The position numbers and the translations under genes are program-made. Below are positions 51,718 to 60,462 of a stretch of DNA of 64,000 nt, piece after piece. The notes under the pieces are model-generated. The model searched no databases and was not told the origin of the DNA. It saw nothing but the letters and a program-made list of their open reading frames with translations. The DNA is from Shewanella baltica. Lineage in GTDB: Bacteria > Pseudomonadota > Gammaproteobacteria > Enterobacterales > Shewanellaceae. The stretch covers positions 2,728,001 through 2,792,000 of the forward strand of contig NZ_UGYM01000002.1 in assembly GCF_900456975.1 (NCBI RefSeq), written 5' to 3'. Every line of letters begins with the position of its first letter. The first letter of the stretch is position 1.

Positions 51718-52533
51718 TTATCTTGAAATGCGATGCACTTCAATTTGGAAATCCAATTCACAACTCAGTCCTTGCAGAGCAAATGCTTGCTTTTGCGCAT
51801 CGGTAAACTTCCAAGCGTAAGGCGTCATTTCTAAAAAATGAGCAATATGTTCACTTTTTGTCAGTTCAAGTTGAGAAATTAAGCGTTCCTGATGCAGGCA
51901 CTCAAATCCGGGAATATGCGCTGCTGATACGGGATGTAATCTAGGCTCAGCATAAATCTGTTGCTTCAAGGCGAAGTGATGTGAAGGTCCGGGAGAGACT
52001 GTGATCAAGATACCACCATCGGCCATAATGCGTTGTAACTCTTCAACTTTGGAAGGTGCATAAATGCGAATGGCAAGATCGACACTTTGAGAGGCGATGG
52101 GCATCTCATAGGCACTTGCCACACAAAATGCTAAATTGGGGTAGCGTTTAGCCGCATATTTAATTGCTGACTTAGAAATATCTATGCCTTGTAAATCACA
52201 ATCATGGTGCTGACTCAACACATTGAATAAACGCTGGCTGTAGTACCCTTCCCCGCAGCCTATATCGAGGATTTGCTTTGCTTCAGCACCAAATTCGAGC
52301 GCGAGTGCATTCACTCTATCACTCAAATCTTGATAGTAGCCTTCGTTTAGAAATTCACGCCGAGCAAACATCATCTGCTTGTTATCGCCAGGATCTTTTG
52401 AGTTTTTCTTCTGTACAGGCAATAAGTTGACATACCCCTCTTTGGCCATATCAAACTTATGTTGCTTTGGACACCCCCAAGTTCGATCCGTTAACGTCAG
52501 CGGCGCGGAACACAGGGGACATAAATAATGCAT
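51718..52533 (-). CDS. rlmA: 23S rRNA (guanine-745-N1)-methyltransferase
   Basis: 271 residues. N-terminal zinc site CPLC...CPKQHKFD, 'AKEGYVNLLPVQ', 'GDNKQMMFARREFL' and SAM motif ILDIGCGEGYYSQRL are RlmA hallmarks. Methylates G745 in helix 35 of 23S rRNA. Confidence 0.93.
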   Translation of the reverse strand: MHYLCPLCSAPLTLTDRTWGCPKQHKFDMAKEGYVNLLPVQKKNSKDPGDNKQMMFARREFLNEGYYQDLSDRVNALALEFGAEAKQILDIGCGEGYYSQRLFNVLSQHHDCDLQGIDISKSAIKYAAKRYPNLAFCVASAYEMPIASQSVDLAIRIYAPSKVEELQRIMADGGILITVSPGPSHHFALKQQIYAEPRLHPVSAAHIPGFECLHQERLISQLELTKSEHIAHFLEMTPYAWKFTDAQKQAFALQGLSCELDFQIEVHRISR

Positions 52534-52574
52534 AGTGGACTCTTATCGTTTAACTAAATTTTGGCAAGAAAGGT

Positions 52575-53402
52575 TTACGCTTCGTCTTCCATCAATCGAT
52601 CAACCATCTGGATCAGTTCAGGTGGGGCAAGCAACTCATAACACTCTAATTTTCTTAATAACTTATCTGTGTTATCCACATCATTAGCGGCGCGGTTGTA
52701 ATTGGGACGCTCAAACATATGGGTATAGGTTCTAAATAACCACTGTTGTTTCTGAAGTAACAAGGGATCGAGCCTTAATACCTCATCGGCAAGGCTAGCG
52801 TGACATTGGCCAAGCTCCCCGCGTAAAAATGCTTGTAATTCTAACCTAACTTGCTCAATTTCGGTCATGTAAATGGCAAGGGATTCTGACGATGCGGCAT
52901 AGTCGTATTGTCTTGCTAACAGCGCTTTGGCGACCATCAGCGCTTTAGGCTCATGTAAGACACGTAAATCGGCTTCTAAAGGCACTAACTCAAACTTTGA
53001 ATCTGCTTGTAAGGCAAAGGTTAAGCAGTTCTCAGCGCCTAAACGATTAGTCACGTCTAAGGTAAAAGATACGCCCCGTCTCAATTCTGCTGCGCAAAAT
53101 TTTGCTGCAGTGCCCATACGCGTATAAAGCCGAAAACCTTGCCCAAGGCTCCGAGTGATCGGTGTATTAAAGGCCTGTGCACTTTGCGGTAATGATTCAA
53201 CCTTAAGACCCATAAACGGTTGAAAGCGGATAGCAATATTTTGCGGGGTTCCAGCTTCAGCAATAACGACGACCTCTAGCAAAGGCGCACTGATCGCCTG
53301 TAACACAATAAAATCACTGATATCGTCGGGTAACCGCAACGTGAGTATCGACGCCTTTTCAGCATCAAGCACCATAGGCTCATTTAGAAATTGATGATAC
53401 AT
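52575..53402 (-). CDS. Hypothetical protein downstream of the island edge
   Basis: 275 residues, soluble, mixed fold; segments 'ILTLRLPDDISDFIVLQAI' and 'RRGVSFTLDVTNRLGAENCLTF' suggest a beta-barrel N-terminal half, then helices. No family recognised. Ends 42 bp before rlmA and is likely a core gene of this genus. Confidence 0.6.
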   Translation of the reverse strand: MYHQFLNEPMVLDAEKASILTLRLPDDISDFIVLQAISAPLLEVVVIAEAGTPQNIAIRFQPFMGLKVESLPQSAQAFNTPITRSLGQGFRLYTRMGTAAKFCAAELRRGVSFTLDVTNRLGAENCLTFALQADSKFELVPLEADLRVLHEPKALMVAKALLARQYDYAASSESLAIYMTEIEQVRLELQAFLRGELGQCHASLADEVLRLDPLLLQKQQWLFRTYTHMFERPNYNRAANDVDNTDKLLRKLECYELLAPPELIQMVDRLMEDEA

Positions 53403-53834
53403 AAGACATTATTCCCCTGTTCAGCCGTGATTGTACCGTCGAATCTTAATGAAAATCACCTATTAAGCCGTTATATTTTCAAGATAATGGCTTAATTGCT
53501 TTAATGGTGTAAATGTTCATTCGGGGAATTTCGGTGTTAAGATGTTATTATTCGACAAACTGTCATTTGAATTTAATTTATGTCTAACTATTCTCAGCCA
53601 AGCATATTTGGACATAACTATAACTATCTAGCTATCTATCTATAACACTGTATGATCGGATAACACGTCTGCAGGTGAAGGAATTAGTACAATAGCAGAT
53701 AGAACAGGACGGTATCGTGTGCCATCGATTCAGGCATAACAACCCAAAACTTCTCCCAATATGAACACCCGGCGCTTTTCTCCTCAGTTCCACTACTTCA
53801 AATCTGGCGATACTTTCCTAACGGCAGTATCTCG
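53403..53834. other. Intergenic stretch, left edge of the decayed island
   Basis: About 430 bp. Contains an AAGCC...GGCTT hairpin at 53465-53494 and a short CTAT-rich run (53627-53645). No gene supported. Confidence 0.35.
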
Positions 53835-54052
53835 CTATTCGAGAACTTGATGCTCTTTAGAACGTAGTTCAAGACGAGTTACCGGTTCACCCGTTTGGGT
53901 GTCAATTAACACCGAATGCTGCTCATCAGGCTGGTAAAGGTGATCCTCGCCCCACTGGCGCAAAGCGATAATCACTGGAAAAAGCCCACGCCCCATCTCA
54001 GTCAAAACATATTCCTGATAAGCCGTGCCATCGGAAGCCAGCATAGCCGACT
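53835..54052 (-). pseudogene. HxlR-family regulator, 3' fragment
   Basis: Reads SDGTAYQEYVLTEMGRGLFPVIIALRQWGEDHL..., the C-terminal half of an HxlR-type repressor. The N-terminal winged-helix part is missing. At about 54050 it meets, head to head, the 3' fragment of an MFS transporter. Upstream codons to 54176 are transporter DNA read backwards. Confidence 0.7.
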
Positions 54053-54258
54053 GGTCGCAGGCTATATGCTGTTCTATTCGATAGGCAGTGCTATTGGCGC
54101 TATCAGCCGTATACGATAGTGCAGGTTGGAATGGCGTATGCATTTTAGGTACTGCAATCAGCATAGTCGCCGTCATTTTCTGGGCAGCAACCGCACATAT
54201 TGGCCGCGCACAACTTCAGGCGACATTAACGGCAAGCCAACTGAAAATTAGGATATAA
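54043..54258 (+). pseudogene. MFS transporter, 3' fragment with a frameshift
   Basis: SRLVAGYMLFYSIGSAIGAIS, then a one-base frame change, then YDSAGWNGVCILGTAIS... to a stop at 54258, the last two membrane helices of a drug-efflux MFS protein. The 5' part of the gene is gone. Confidence 0.65.
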
Positions 54259-54294
54259 AGAGCAATAAATACGCGCAGTGCTCTCCTCATCCAA

Positions 54295-54318
54295 AACAAA
54301 GGCCGCCTATGCGGCCTG
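54295..54318 (-). terminator. Terminator of the DinB-like gene
   Basis: GGCCGC-CTAT-GCGGCC hairpin with TTTGTTTT on the minus strand. Confidence 0.65.
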
Positions 54319-54381
54319 TTGTATTCAGTCTAAACGTTCCACTACAAACACTAACGAACCTTAAGACCAGTCATAATCGTT

Positions 54382-54915
54382 TTAAACATTTGGGATAATA
54401 GCCACAAGATCCGTAACGCCTACATCCCGACCAAACTGGGATAATAAAGTCGTAGCTTGACCTCGATGATGTGTTTGATGATTAAAAAAGTGCATAAGTA
54501 CACTAAATAACTTTTTATTCGATGTTACGCCTTTTGAATTTGTGTAATTAAAAATTAGACAAAGTTCAGCTTCCGAAAGCAAGCCCGCAAGTTTAACAAT
54601 GGTCTCATCAAGTACTTTGCGGTACTCATAGAGCTCAGGTAATGTTGAACATAATACTGAGTCAAGTGATTGAGGTTGGCTCATTGCTCGAACAACATCT
54701 AATTCATGATGGCTTTGCAACAGCACAGAAAATCGCTTTAACCAAATAATGTCACCAACGGCGATATGATTGAGCGTTCCTATCACTGAGCCAAAAAATG
54801 CACCTTGATTTCTTGATAGTTCTTCGCCCAAAAGTGTTGCTGCTGTCTCATAAATTTTAACGTTCATCGATTCATTGTATTGAGCCATGAGTTGCACATG
54901 TTCAGCTAAATGCAT
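54382..54915 (-). CDS. DinB-superfamily protein
   Basis: 177 residues, four-helix-bundle pattern with the metal-binding histidines: GTLNHIAVGDIIWLKRF and MHFFNHQTHHRGQATTLL. DinB-like proteins are metal-dependent hydrolases/transferases, some in thiol metabolism. No SOS box seen. First complete accessory gene of the island. Confidence 0.8.
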   Translation of the reverse strand: MHLAEHVQLMAQYNESMNVKIYETAATLLGEELSRNQGAFFGSVIGTLNHIAVGDIIWLKRFSVLLQSHHELDVVRAMSQPQSLDSVLCSTLPELYEYRKVLDETIVKLAGLLSEAELCLIFNYTNSKGVTSNKKLFSVLMHFFNHQTHHRGQATTLLSQFGRDVGVTDLVAIIPNV

Positions 54916-54924
54916 AGATGCTCC

Positions 54925-55205
54925 TTAAGGCAAAGCCTTAATCCAGTAACACAATTGCATTTGGTTATAGTGACTTAAAATAAGTTCGATTTTCATAGGT
55001 TGATAAACCAAACCTGCTGATATTCCAGTATCACCATTGAATTTAAAGCCATATTTCACGTATGCAGGAACAGAAGACAAAGAGGCGCTTACTGTTACAA
55101 CATCAACCTTCGCATACTCTAAGGTAAATAAAAGCAGAGCCCTACCAATACCTTTCTTTTGACGTTCTGGGTCAACAAAAAGTATTACAATAAGATCTAA
55201 TGATT
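54925..55205 (-). pseudogene. GNAT acetyltransferase, 3' fragment
   Basis: Frame reads LFVDPERQKKGIGRALLLFTL... SVPAYVKYGFKFNGDTG, the acetyl-CoA-binding motif A and the C-terminal half of a GNAT enzyme; stop at 54925. It has no start and joins the truncated DUF1287 gene at about 55195. Confidence 0.65.
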
Positions 55206-55393
55206 ACGTCGGTGCATACTCCGATGTTGGAAGGGACATCGCCGTTGGGATAGGGAATGGAAAAATATGAGCCATCATAATGGACTTCATATGAGGTGCG
55301 CTCAATTGCAGCCTTAGCTAAGTCACTCCCAAGACTCTGACCGAATGAGCTTTGAGAAATGAAGATAGAAAATATAAGTAGGTATCTCATCAT
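55190..55393 (-). pseudogene. DUF1287 protein, 5' fragment
   Basis: Begins with a signal peptide (MMRYLLIFSIFISQSSFGQS) and reads ERTSYEVHYDGSYFSIPYPNGDVPSNIGVCTDVIIRS, the DUF1287 start including its conserved GDVP...GVCTDV. It then runs into GNAT sequence in another frame and stops after six residues. Confidence 0.7.
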
Positions 55394-55440
55394 AGTCTTA
55401 TTGAAATATAACGTTTGGTTAAGGAGCGCGCTTTAACACG
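55394..55440 (-). other. Candidate integron attC-like site
   Basis: On the minus strand CTCTAACGG begins at about 55449, then GTTAAAGCGCGCTCCTTAAC, then CAAACGTTATA ends just before the DUF1287 start. Outer arms TAACG/CGTTA and inner GTTAA/TTAAC pair like a short attC, and the gene starts directly after, as in cassettes. Speculative; no integron integrase is in the window. Confidence 0.35.
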
Positions 55441-55545
55441 CCTCCGTTAGAGTGCTTAGCCTGAGTAGAAATCCGTCTAAAACTATGACCATAAATTACC
55501 TTATATTTATTAACTTATAGCCCATTCAATATGAAGTGGCATACC
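55434..55545 (-). pseudogene. Degenerate copy of a VOC gene 3' end
   Basis: Closely resembles the 3' end of the VOC gene at 56962-57381 (for example GAGTGCTTAGCCTGAGTA shared) and would read ...FMVIVLDGFLLRLSTLTEAC with interruptions. The rest of the gene is absent. Confidence 0.6.
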
Positions 55546-55581
55546 AAAATTAGATGTAGGCTCATTATACAGTTCGACGGT

Positions 55582-56037
55582 TTAATCTTGGTTACTCGCA
55601 TATGCTTGGAGCAATGCCGGAAATTGATCTTGTGGTGGAAACTGATTAAAACTGTACTTTGCCCCCGTCGTCGCCCACTCAAGTTTTTCATCTAAATATG
55701 TTTCAACGAATGGTTTGTAATGCTGAGAATCCTCTAGCATTGTGGAGCGCACATTGACAAAATCATCCATCCCTTCTAGGCGCGTGAACAGCCAACTCAT
55801 ACAATGCTCACAAAAATAGTGGCGCGTATCCCCGTGCAGCCCGCCAATCACTGGCTCACCTAATGTGATAGAGAATACTGAACTCGGAAATAACGAACTC
55901 AGACTAAAAGCACTAGAGGTCATTTGCTGGCATCCCGTGCAATGGCATGCCATCGTAATCAATGGCGCTGAGGACACTTCAAATTTGACCTGCCCACATC
56001 GACAGTGGCCTTTTGTTTTACAAAGTACATCGTTCAT
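55582..56037 (-). CDS. GFA-family (Mss4-fold) protein
   Basis: 151 residues. Zinc-site cysteines in [28 protein letters not shown] and [13 protein letters not shown] place it in the GFA family (PF04828), related to glutathione-dependent formaldehyde-activating enzymes; most members have unknown substrates. Confidence 0.85.
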   Translation of the reverse strand: MNDVLCKTKGHCRCGQVKFEVSSAPLITMACHCTGCQQMTSSAFSLSSLFPSSVFSITLGEPVIGGLHGDTRHYFCEHCMSWLFTRLEGMDDFVNVRSTMLEDSQHYKPFVETYLDEKLEWATTGAKYSFNQFPPQDQFPALLQAYASNQD

Positions 56038-56139
56038 CCCTATTTATCTCCTCGTTTTATGACTAATTAGACGCACCTAGATGGTACTGGCTCCCAGAAC
56101 GCCGTTGGCACATTACACTGACTTTAGCTGCGTCAGACA

Positions 56140-56922
56140 TCAGGTGCTAGATATACTGTTAATCAGCTCTTCTCGAAAACGTTCTGCCCACTCACGGCTT
56201 TGACTGTCAGCCAATTTTGCTGTTCTGGGGGAAACCGTTTTAGCGATAGCGGGATCTAGACCCAAAGCAGCTAACACTACTTCCAATACAACTAGAGGGT
56301 TATCGGAAAGCGCCTCATAGGTGATGCAGATAGGTTCAACTTCTTGTTGTACAAACCAGTTCGACCACGCTGCATCTTGTTCTTCAAGCCTTGCGACAAT
56401 TGTTGCAAGACTACCAGCATCATAGACGGGGGCCTGACCGAATTTAAGTCGCTCCCGCTCGCTTCCGTCAGCACCGAGATGCCACAAACCCGACTGCTCC
56501 GCTTTAAGGCGCGAAACAGCCTGAGCAATCTTATTTTCACGGGTGAGATGCACATAGCGTGGCGAACCAAATACGGCTTGGAAACGGGCATTGTCGTTTG
56601 GTAAACCAGGATGAAACGACGCGAGTCTTTTCGACAGTTCGCCAAGACTTTCCCACATCAGACGCATACCAAAAATCGAAGTGCTACCTGTCCCCTCTTG
56701 CAGAACAGCGGTTAAATATGACTGGTCAAATTCTTGTTCATTACCCCAATTCGTGACTGACACATCGAAATAGCTCGCCCACTCAAGAAAATCTTCACAC
56801 CGGAAAAATGAATCAGGACACCCAGCTACTTGAGTGTCAGTAAGAAGATCACATAAAAGCGTGCTGCCACTTCTAGGCGTTGCACAAATAATGTATGAGT
56901 TAGAAATAATCATATTCCCCAT
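56140..56922 (-). CDS. Stf0-type sulfotransferase
   Basis: 260 residues. PAPS-binding ICATPRSGSTLLCDLL at the N-terminus and HLTRENKIAQAVSRLKAEQSGLWH in the middle match Stf0 family trehalose sulfotransferase relatives. ATG at 56913 is an alternative start. Substrate unknown; unusual cargo for a small island. Confidence 0.85.
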   Translation of the reverse strand: MGNMIISNSYIICATPRSGSTLLCDLLTDTQVAGCPDSFFRCEDFLEWASYFDVSVTNWGNEQEFDQSYLTAVLQEGTGSTSIFGMRLMWESLGELSKRLASFHPGLPNDNARFQAVFGSPRYVHLTRENKIAQAVSRLKAEQSGLWHLGADGSERERLKFGQAPVYDAGSLATIVARLEEQDAAWSNWFVQQEVEPICITYEALSDNPLVVLEVVLAALGLDPAIAKTVSPRTAKLADSQSREWAERFREELINSISST

Positions 56923-56961
56923 TATTTAGCTGTTACCACTTTCGGTTTTTAAGAAGCATGT

Positions 56962-57381
56962 TTAACGCACCCCAGTTTGAGTGCTTAGCCTGAGTAAATA
57001 TCCGTCTGGGTCCATAACCATAAATTGCCTCACATTTATAAACTTGCTACCCACTCGATATGACTTTTGCTCTAAGGGCAGCTTAATTGGATAGCCATTT
57101 TTCAACAAACGATTGTAAATACCATCGAGATCTATAACTATTATCTGGAAATTGATACCTCTTCCAAAAGGATATTCGAGTTTTGCTGTAATCCATGGAT
57201 CATCATTCGGCTCAAGCTCATCTATTTGCTCAAGCATTAAAAAAGCGCCATTGAGTTCTATTGTTGCAAACCCCTCTTCCGGGCGTTCATAGCAAATAGT
57301 AAAGCCAAGCTGCTCAATATAGAAATTTAGGGATTTCCCTATGTCACGAACATTGAGTTCAGGTGTTAATGGTGGAAACAT
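56962..57381 (-). CDS. VOC-family protein (bleomycin-resistance-like)
   Basis: 139 residues. PELNVRDIGKSLNFYIEQLGFTICYERPEEGFATIELNGAFLML then ...GYLLRLSTQ, the two-module glyoxalase/bleomycin resistance fold. Could bind a drug or act as a lyase; no specificity visible. Its 3' end is partly duplicated at 55434-55545. Confidence 0.85.
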   Translation of the reverse strand: MFPPLTPELNVRDIGKSLNFYIEQLGFTICYERPEEGFATIELNGAFLMLEQIDELEPNDDPWITAKLEYPFGRGINFQIIVIDLDGIYNRLLKNGYPIKLPLEQKSYRVGSKFINVRQFMVMDPDGYLLRLSTQTGVR

Positions 57382-57625
57382 ATCCGATCCTGTTCATAAT
57401 TTATACCGCAGAATGCTTTTTGGGAGTTAATTTCCGCTAATAAGGGCTCGACCTCAATACCTAGTTTCGTATTGAGGCTTTTTATTGATGCCAAAGTAAA
57501 CTCAACTGAGGCATTAACAAAGAATCCCCATGTTCTTATTTCGTCGTTTTCGGTTCCAACTTCAGAGACAAACCTTGTGGATTCATCGTTTAAATCGAGC
57601 TCTGTTCGATGTCTACATATGTCAT
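57366..57625 (-). pseudogene. Unidentified gene, 3' fragment
   Basis: An open frame without start codon: ELDLNDESTRFVSEVGTEND..., RTWGFFVNASVEFTLASIKS..., ending at 57366 inside the VOC start. Codon-like composition and a coherent protein suggest a truncated gene whose 5' end is lost. Family not recognised. Confidence 0.5.
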
Positions 57626-57725
57626 AAGTTCATGACAGAACATGACTCAGATTTCTCATTCAATCCAAAATAAAAAGCACAGAAATCTACTAATTATAAT
57701 TAATTGCAGTAACTTAGAATCGATA

Positions 57726-57920
57726 TCAACGAGTTTTCAATCTTTTGTTCTTAAACAAAAGCATGGCATTACAAGCAGATAAAACCATCAGTTCGATATT
57801 ATAGATAAAGTTGTATCTGGCTACATGACTTGAAATGTGTAGGACTGATGACTCAGTAAGATGCGACAGTGCATACTTAATTTTATTAACCGACCAAAGT
57901 AAAAAATGTGAATCATTCAT
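57726..57920 (-). CDS. Small hypothetical protein
   Basis: 64 residues from the ATG at 57920 (MNDSHFLLWSVNKIKYALSH). Overlaps the end of the YcxB-like gene by a few bases. No family; may be a remnant. Confidence 0.35.
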   Translation of the reverse strand: MNDSHFLLWSVNKIKYALSHLTESSVLHISSHVARYNFIYNIELMVLSACNAMLLFKNKRLKTR

Positions 57921-58551
57921 TAGAGGCACTAAAGTTTTGATGCTCTATTTTATCGGTCCGCAGATGAGACATTATGTACTCTAAACCTGCTTGATAGGCT
58001 GCTGTTTCGGTTGTGTCACCGTTTTTGGCTATTAAATATGTGGCTTTAAACAATATAAGATTACAGGACGTAAGATAATAGAAATCATCGTCTTGCTTGA
58101 CGTAACAAAACTTTGTCCACGGTATGGTAATGGACTTACCGCAATGCGGCAGCAGCGTTAGCGTCGAAGCTGTGGCAGTCACAGTGTGGCTACCTTCTAG
58201 ACTCGCAAGCCTATGTAAGGTTGTGTTTTCAATCGTTCGATCCAGAGTGGTTATCTTGACTGCAAATTTACTAGCTTGATTTTCGGCTATGTTTTTTAAT
58301 AAAAATGTCCACACAATAAGGTAAGAGATTGCGCAAATTGCGATAGCAATATATGTCTCTGGAGTGTGAATTTCTAAGAAAAAATAAAACAGTATCAACG
58401 GGGATAAAAGCGGGATCCATAGGAGTAGTACGCGAACGATAAAAGCATGTAACAAGATAGCTAAACGAGCATTCTTTGCCATACGTTCTGAATTTATTTT
58501 TTTCGCTATTGTGATTAACTGCTCCTGCGTGATTGAAAATTTTAGTTCCAT
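57913..58551 (-). CDS. YcxB-like membrane protein
   Basis: 212 residues. Two membrane helices (LLWIPLLSPLILFYFFLEI and YIAIAICAISYLIVWTFLL), then a PH-like domain with SITIPWTKFCYVKQDDDFYYL, the YcxB-like C-terminal pattern. Function of the family unknown. Confidence 0.7.
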   Translation of the reverse strand: MELKFSITQEQLITIAKKINSERMAKNARLAILLHAFIVRVLLLWIPLLSPLILFYFFLEIHTPETYIAIAICAISYLIVWTFLLKNIAENQASKFAVKITTLDRTIENTTLHRLASLEGSHTVTATASTLTLLPHCGKSITIPWTKFCYVKQDDDFYYLTSCNLILFKATYLIAKNGDTTETAAYQAGLEYIMSHLRTDKIEHQNFSASNE

Positions 58552-58568
58552 GACGTCCTTGTTTAACG

Positions 58569-58652
58569 CTAATCCGAATACTGTGCCAAGTGTATTATAA
58601 ATAAAGTAGAAATCACTAAGCCATATTGAAATAAGTTGTCAGCGGCAAGCAT
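58569..58652 (-). CDS. Possible 27-residue hydrophobic peptide
   Basis: ATG at 58652 with GGGGA upstream encodes MLAADNLFQYGLVISTLFII and ends at 58569. Single membrane helix. May be a tiny membrane peptide or a gene fragment; low certainty. Confidence 0.25.
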   Translation of the reverse strand: MLAADNLFQYGLVISTLFIIHLAQYSD

Positions 58653-58720
58653 GTATATCCCCTTCTGTCTAACACGACTATTTTGCTCTCACCCACAGCT
58701 GCCAATCTCAGCTTATTTGT

Positions 58721-58970
58721 TCATTGTTCATAGGCTGCGGCTTGATCATCTAACCAATCATGCTTGTCGTAAACCGCCATCTCCCGCCTAATAGATGGCC
58801 TAGCATCTTATCTGTAACGTGGGGCAACACCCCAGCTTCTGACATTCTGGTCGATATTGTGCGTCTAAAATAGTGAATACACCAGTCAGGATATCTAGTC
58901 TTGGTTTGAGCTCGCGAACCAGCTTAATTTGCTGAGGCGATATTGCCCAGTTGCTTAAGATCGTTTGCCG
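58721..58970 (-). pseudogene. P4-type integrase, 3' fragment
   Basis: Reads SPQQIKLVRELKPRLDIL, then in another frame HYFRRTISTRMSEAGVLPH...DKMLGHLLGG, then in a third VYDKHDWLDDQAAAYEQ before the stop at 58721. H-x-FRR and LGH are catalytic motifs; two frame changes and the lost middle make it a pseudogene. The N-terminal part is at 60081-60268 beyond the IS5 copy. Confidence 0.75.
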
Positions 58971-59186
58971 CGGAGAAGCCCCATGGCGAGTGATATCAAT
59001 TCTACTGTTCTTGTAATTAAATGCTGTACTTTTTAACTACTGTATTTCTTAAGTGCAGCACTTCTTAAGAACTGCAATTTGCGCCGAAAAACGGTTCACA
59101 GCAATCCCTCAGGGTTGTCTGGCCCGCAAATGTGTTGTGCGGTTTCCAAAATACACGTAGTTCTATATTATTTACCAATGAGTTTA

Positions 59187-60065
59187 GGGTCTGTTGATCT
59201 TTGCTGTACAAATGGTGTTCAGCAATACATCGGCAGCCACATTAACATAAACGCCAGTGACACCATACTGGCGTAATTTCTTGCTAGCTTGTCATACCTT
59301 GTTGATATTGCTCGATAATGTTTAATTCTTCCAAAAGCATTCTCCACTAAATGTCGATACCGATATAAGCACCAATCGACTCTTTCTTGAGGTGTATTCT
59401 TATAGCGGCGCCTTGGAATAACAGATTTCCCGCCTTTATTTGCGATAAGTTCACGAAATGCATCGCTGTCATAACCTTTATCTGCAATGACGGTATCAAC
59501 CTGCTTCAGGTGTTCAATTAAGCTGGGGGCGTGTGTAATATCGTGTTTTTGGCCTTCTGATAATTCGAAATAAATCGGTAATCCTCCGCTGTCGACGGCT
59601 AAGTGAATTTTGGTTGAATTACCGCCTCGACTTTTACCAATACTCTCATTATTTAGCGTCGCTGCACCTGCACTGTGCTGGTGAGCCCGCACTATCGAGC
59701 CATCAATAAAGACCCATTCTATATCAGCAAGGTTGGCTAAGGCCTTGAATAAATGTGCTAGAACGCCTTTCTTAGACCATAAATGAAACCGTCTAAAGAC
59801 CGTGCTCCAATGACCGAACTCTTTAGGTAAATCTCGCCAAGGGATACCTGTTCTAAGCCGGTAAAGAATACCTTCGAATGTTTGTCTATGTTCAGGTTTG
59901 TCATAAACACGGCCTGTGCTTTTCATTAAATGAAATAGCTTTTCCCAGCGTGCATCGGTTAGCATAAGTCTTGGCATGGCTTGAGGTTATGGTTACTTTT
60001 GGCGAAGCAAATTATAACGTCTTGCCATGCTGTCTAAAAATCACTCTCGAAAGATCAACAGACCC
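59187..60065 (-). mobile_element. IS5-family insertion sequence, copy 2, 879 bp
   Basis: Same 16-bp terminal repeats and same length as copy 1, opposite orientation, flanked by TTA on the left and TAG on the right. A few base differences, mostly near the transposase 3' end. Inserted within the remnant of a P4-type integrase gene. Confidence 0.88.
59219..59977 (-). CDS. IS5-family transposase, copy 2
   Basis: 252 residues, identical to copy 1 except TLNNESI instead of TLSNESI. Intact DDE motifs. Confidence 0.93.
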   Translation of the reverse strand: MPRLMLTDARWEKLFHLMKSTGRVYDKPEHRQTFEGILYRLRTGIPWRDLPKEFGHWSTVFRRFHLWSKKGVLAHLFKALANLADIEWVFIDGSIVRAHQHSAGAATLNNESIGKSRGGNSTKIHLAVDSGGLPIYFELSEGQKHDITHAPSLIEHLKQVDTVIADKGYDSDAFRELIANKGGKSVIPRRRYKNTPQERVDWCLYRYRHLVENAFGRIKHYRAISTRYDKLARNYASMVSLAFMLMWLPMYC

Positions 60066-60080
60066 TAGTCACTCAGGGAC

Positions 60081-60268
60081 CTATTTCCGGGCGTCAGCAA
60101 GTTTAAAATCAGAATAGCGGGCAAGGGTTAAGCGCTCAAGTTGATTATCAATCCTAAATCGATACTGCCATGTTATAGTCCCTGCTGGGTAATGTGGATG
60201 CTTAAGTCGTCGCAGTCTGCAAGCTCTGGTTTTCCTGAATATGGTTAGCCATTTATTGCACATAACCG
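60081..60268 (-). pseudogene. P4-type integrase, 5' fragment
   Basis: Pieces NG-PYSGKPELADCDDLSIHITQQG and, after a frame change, TITWQYRFRIDNQLERLTLARYSDFKLADARK match the DUF4102 arm-binding domain. A stop codon follows and IS5 starts 16 bp later. This is the N-terminal end of the integrase whose 3' end is at 58721-58970. Confidence 0.7.
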
Positions 60269-60462
60269 ACTGTAAGATAAAGATATTATAATTACCTTGT
60301 GTACATGTGATTTTAGCTATTGTGACGCACAACGGAACATGTACACAGATATGTACTCACATCGAAGAGTAACAAACTAAATTGATGTGAATGACAACGA
60401 ATCCAAATAAAGTCATTTGACGTTAAATAACATGATGTTAAATGCTTTAGAGAACGAAATAA

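Noticed and set aside
53627..53645. CTAT tetranucleotide run as a phase-variation tract
   Set aside because: Only three to four imperfect units and no gene or promoter adjacent.
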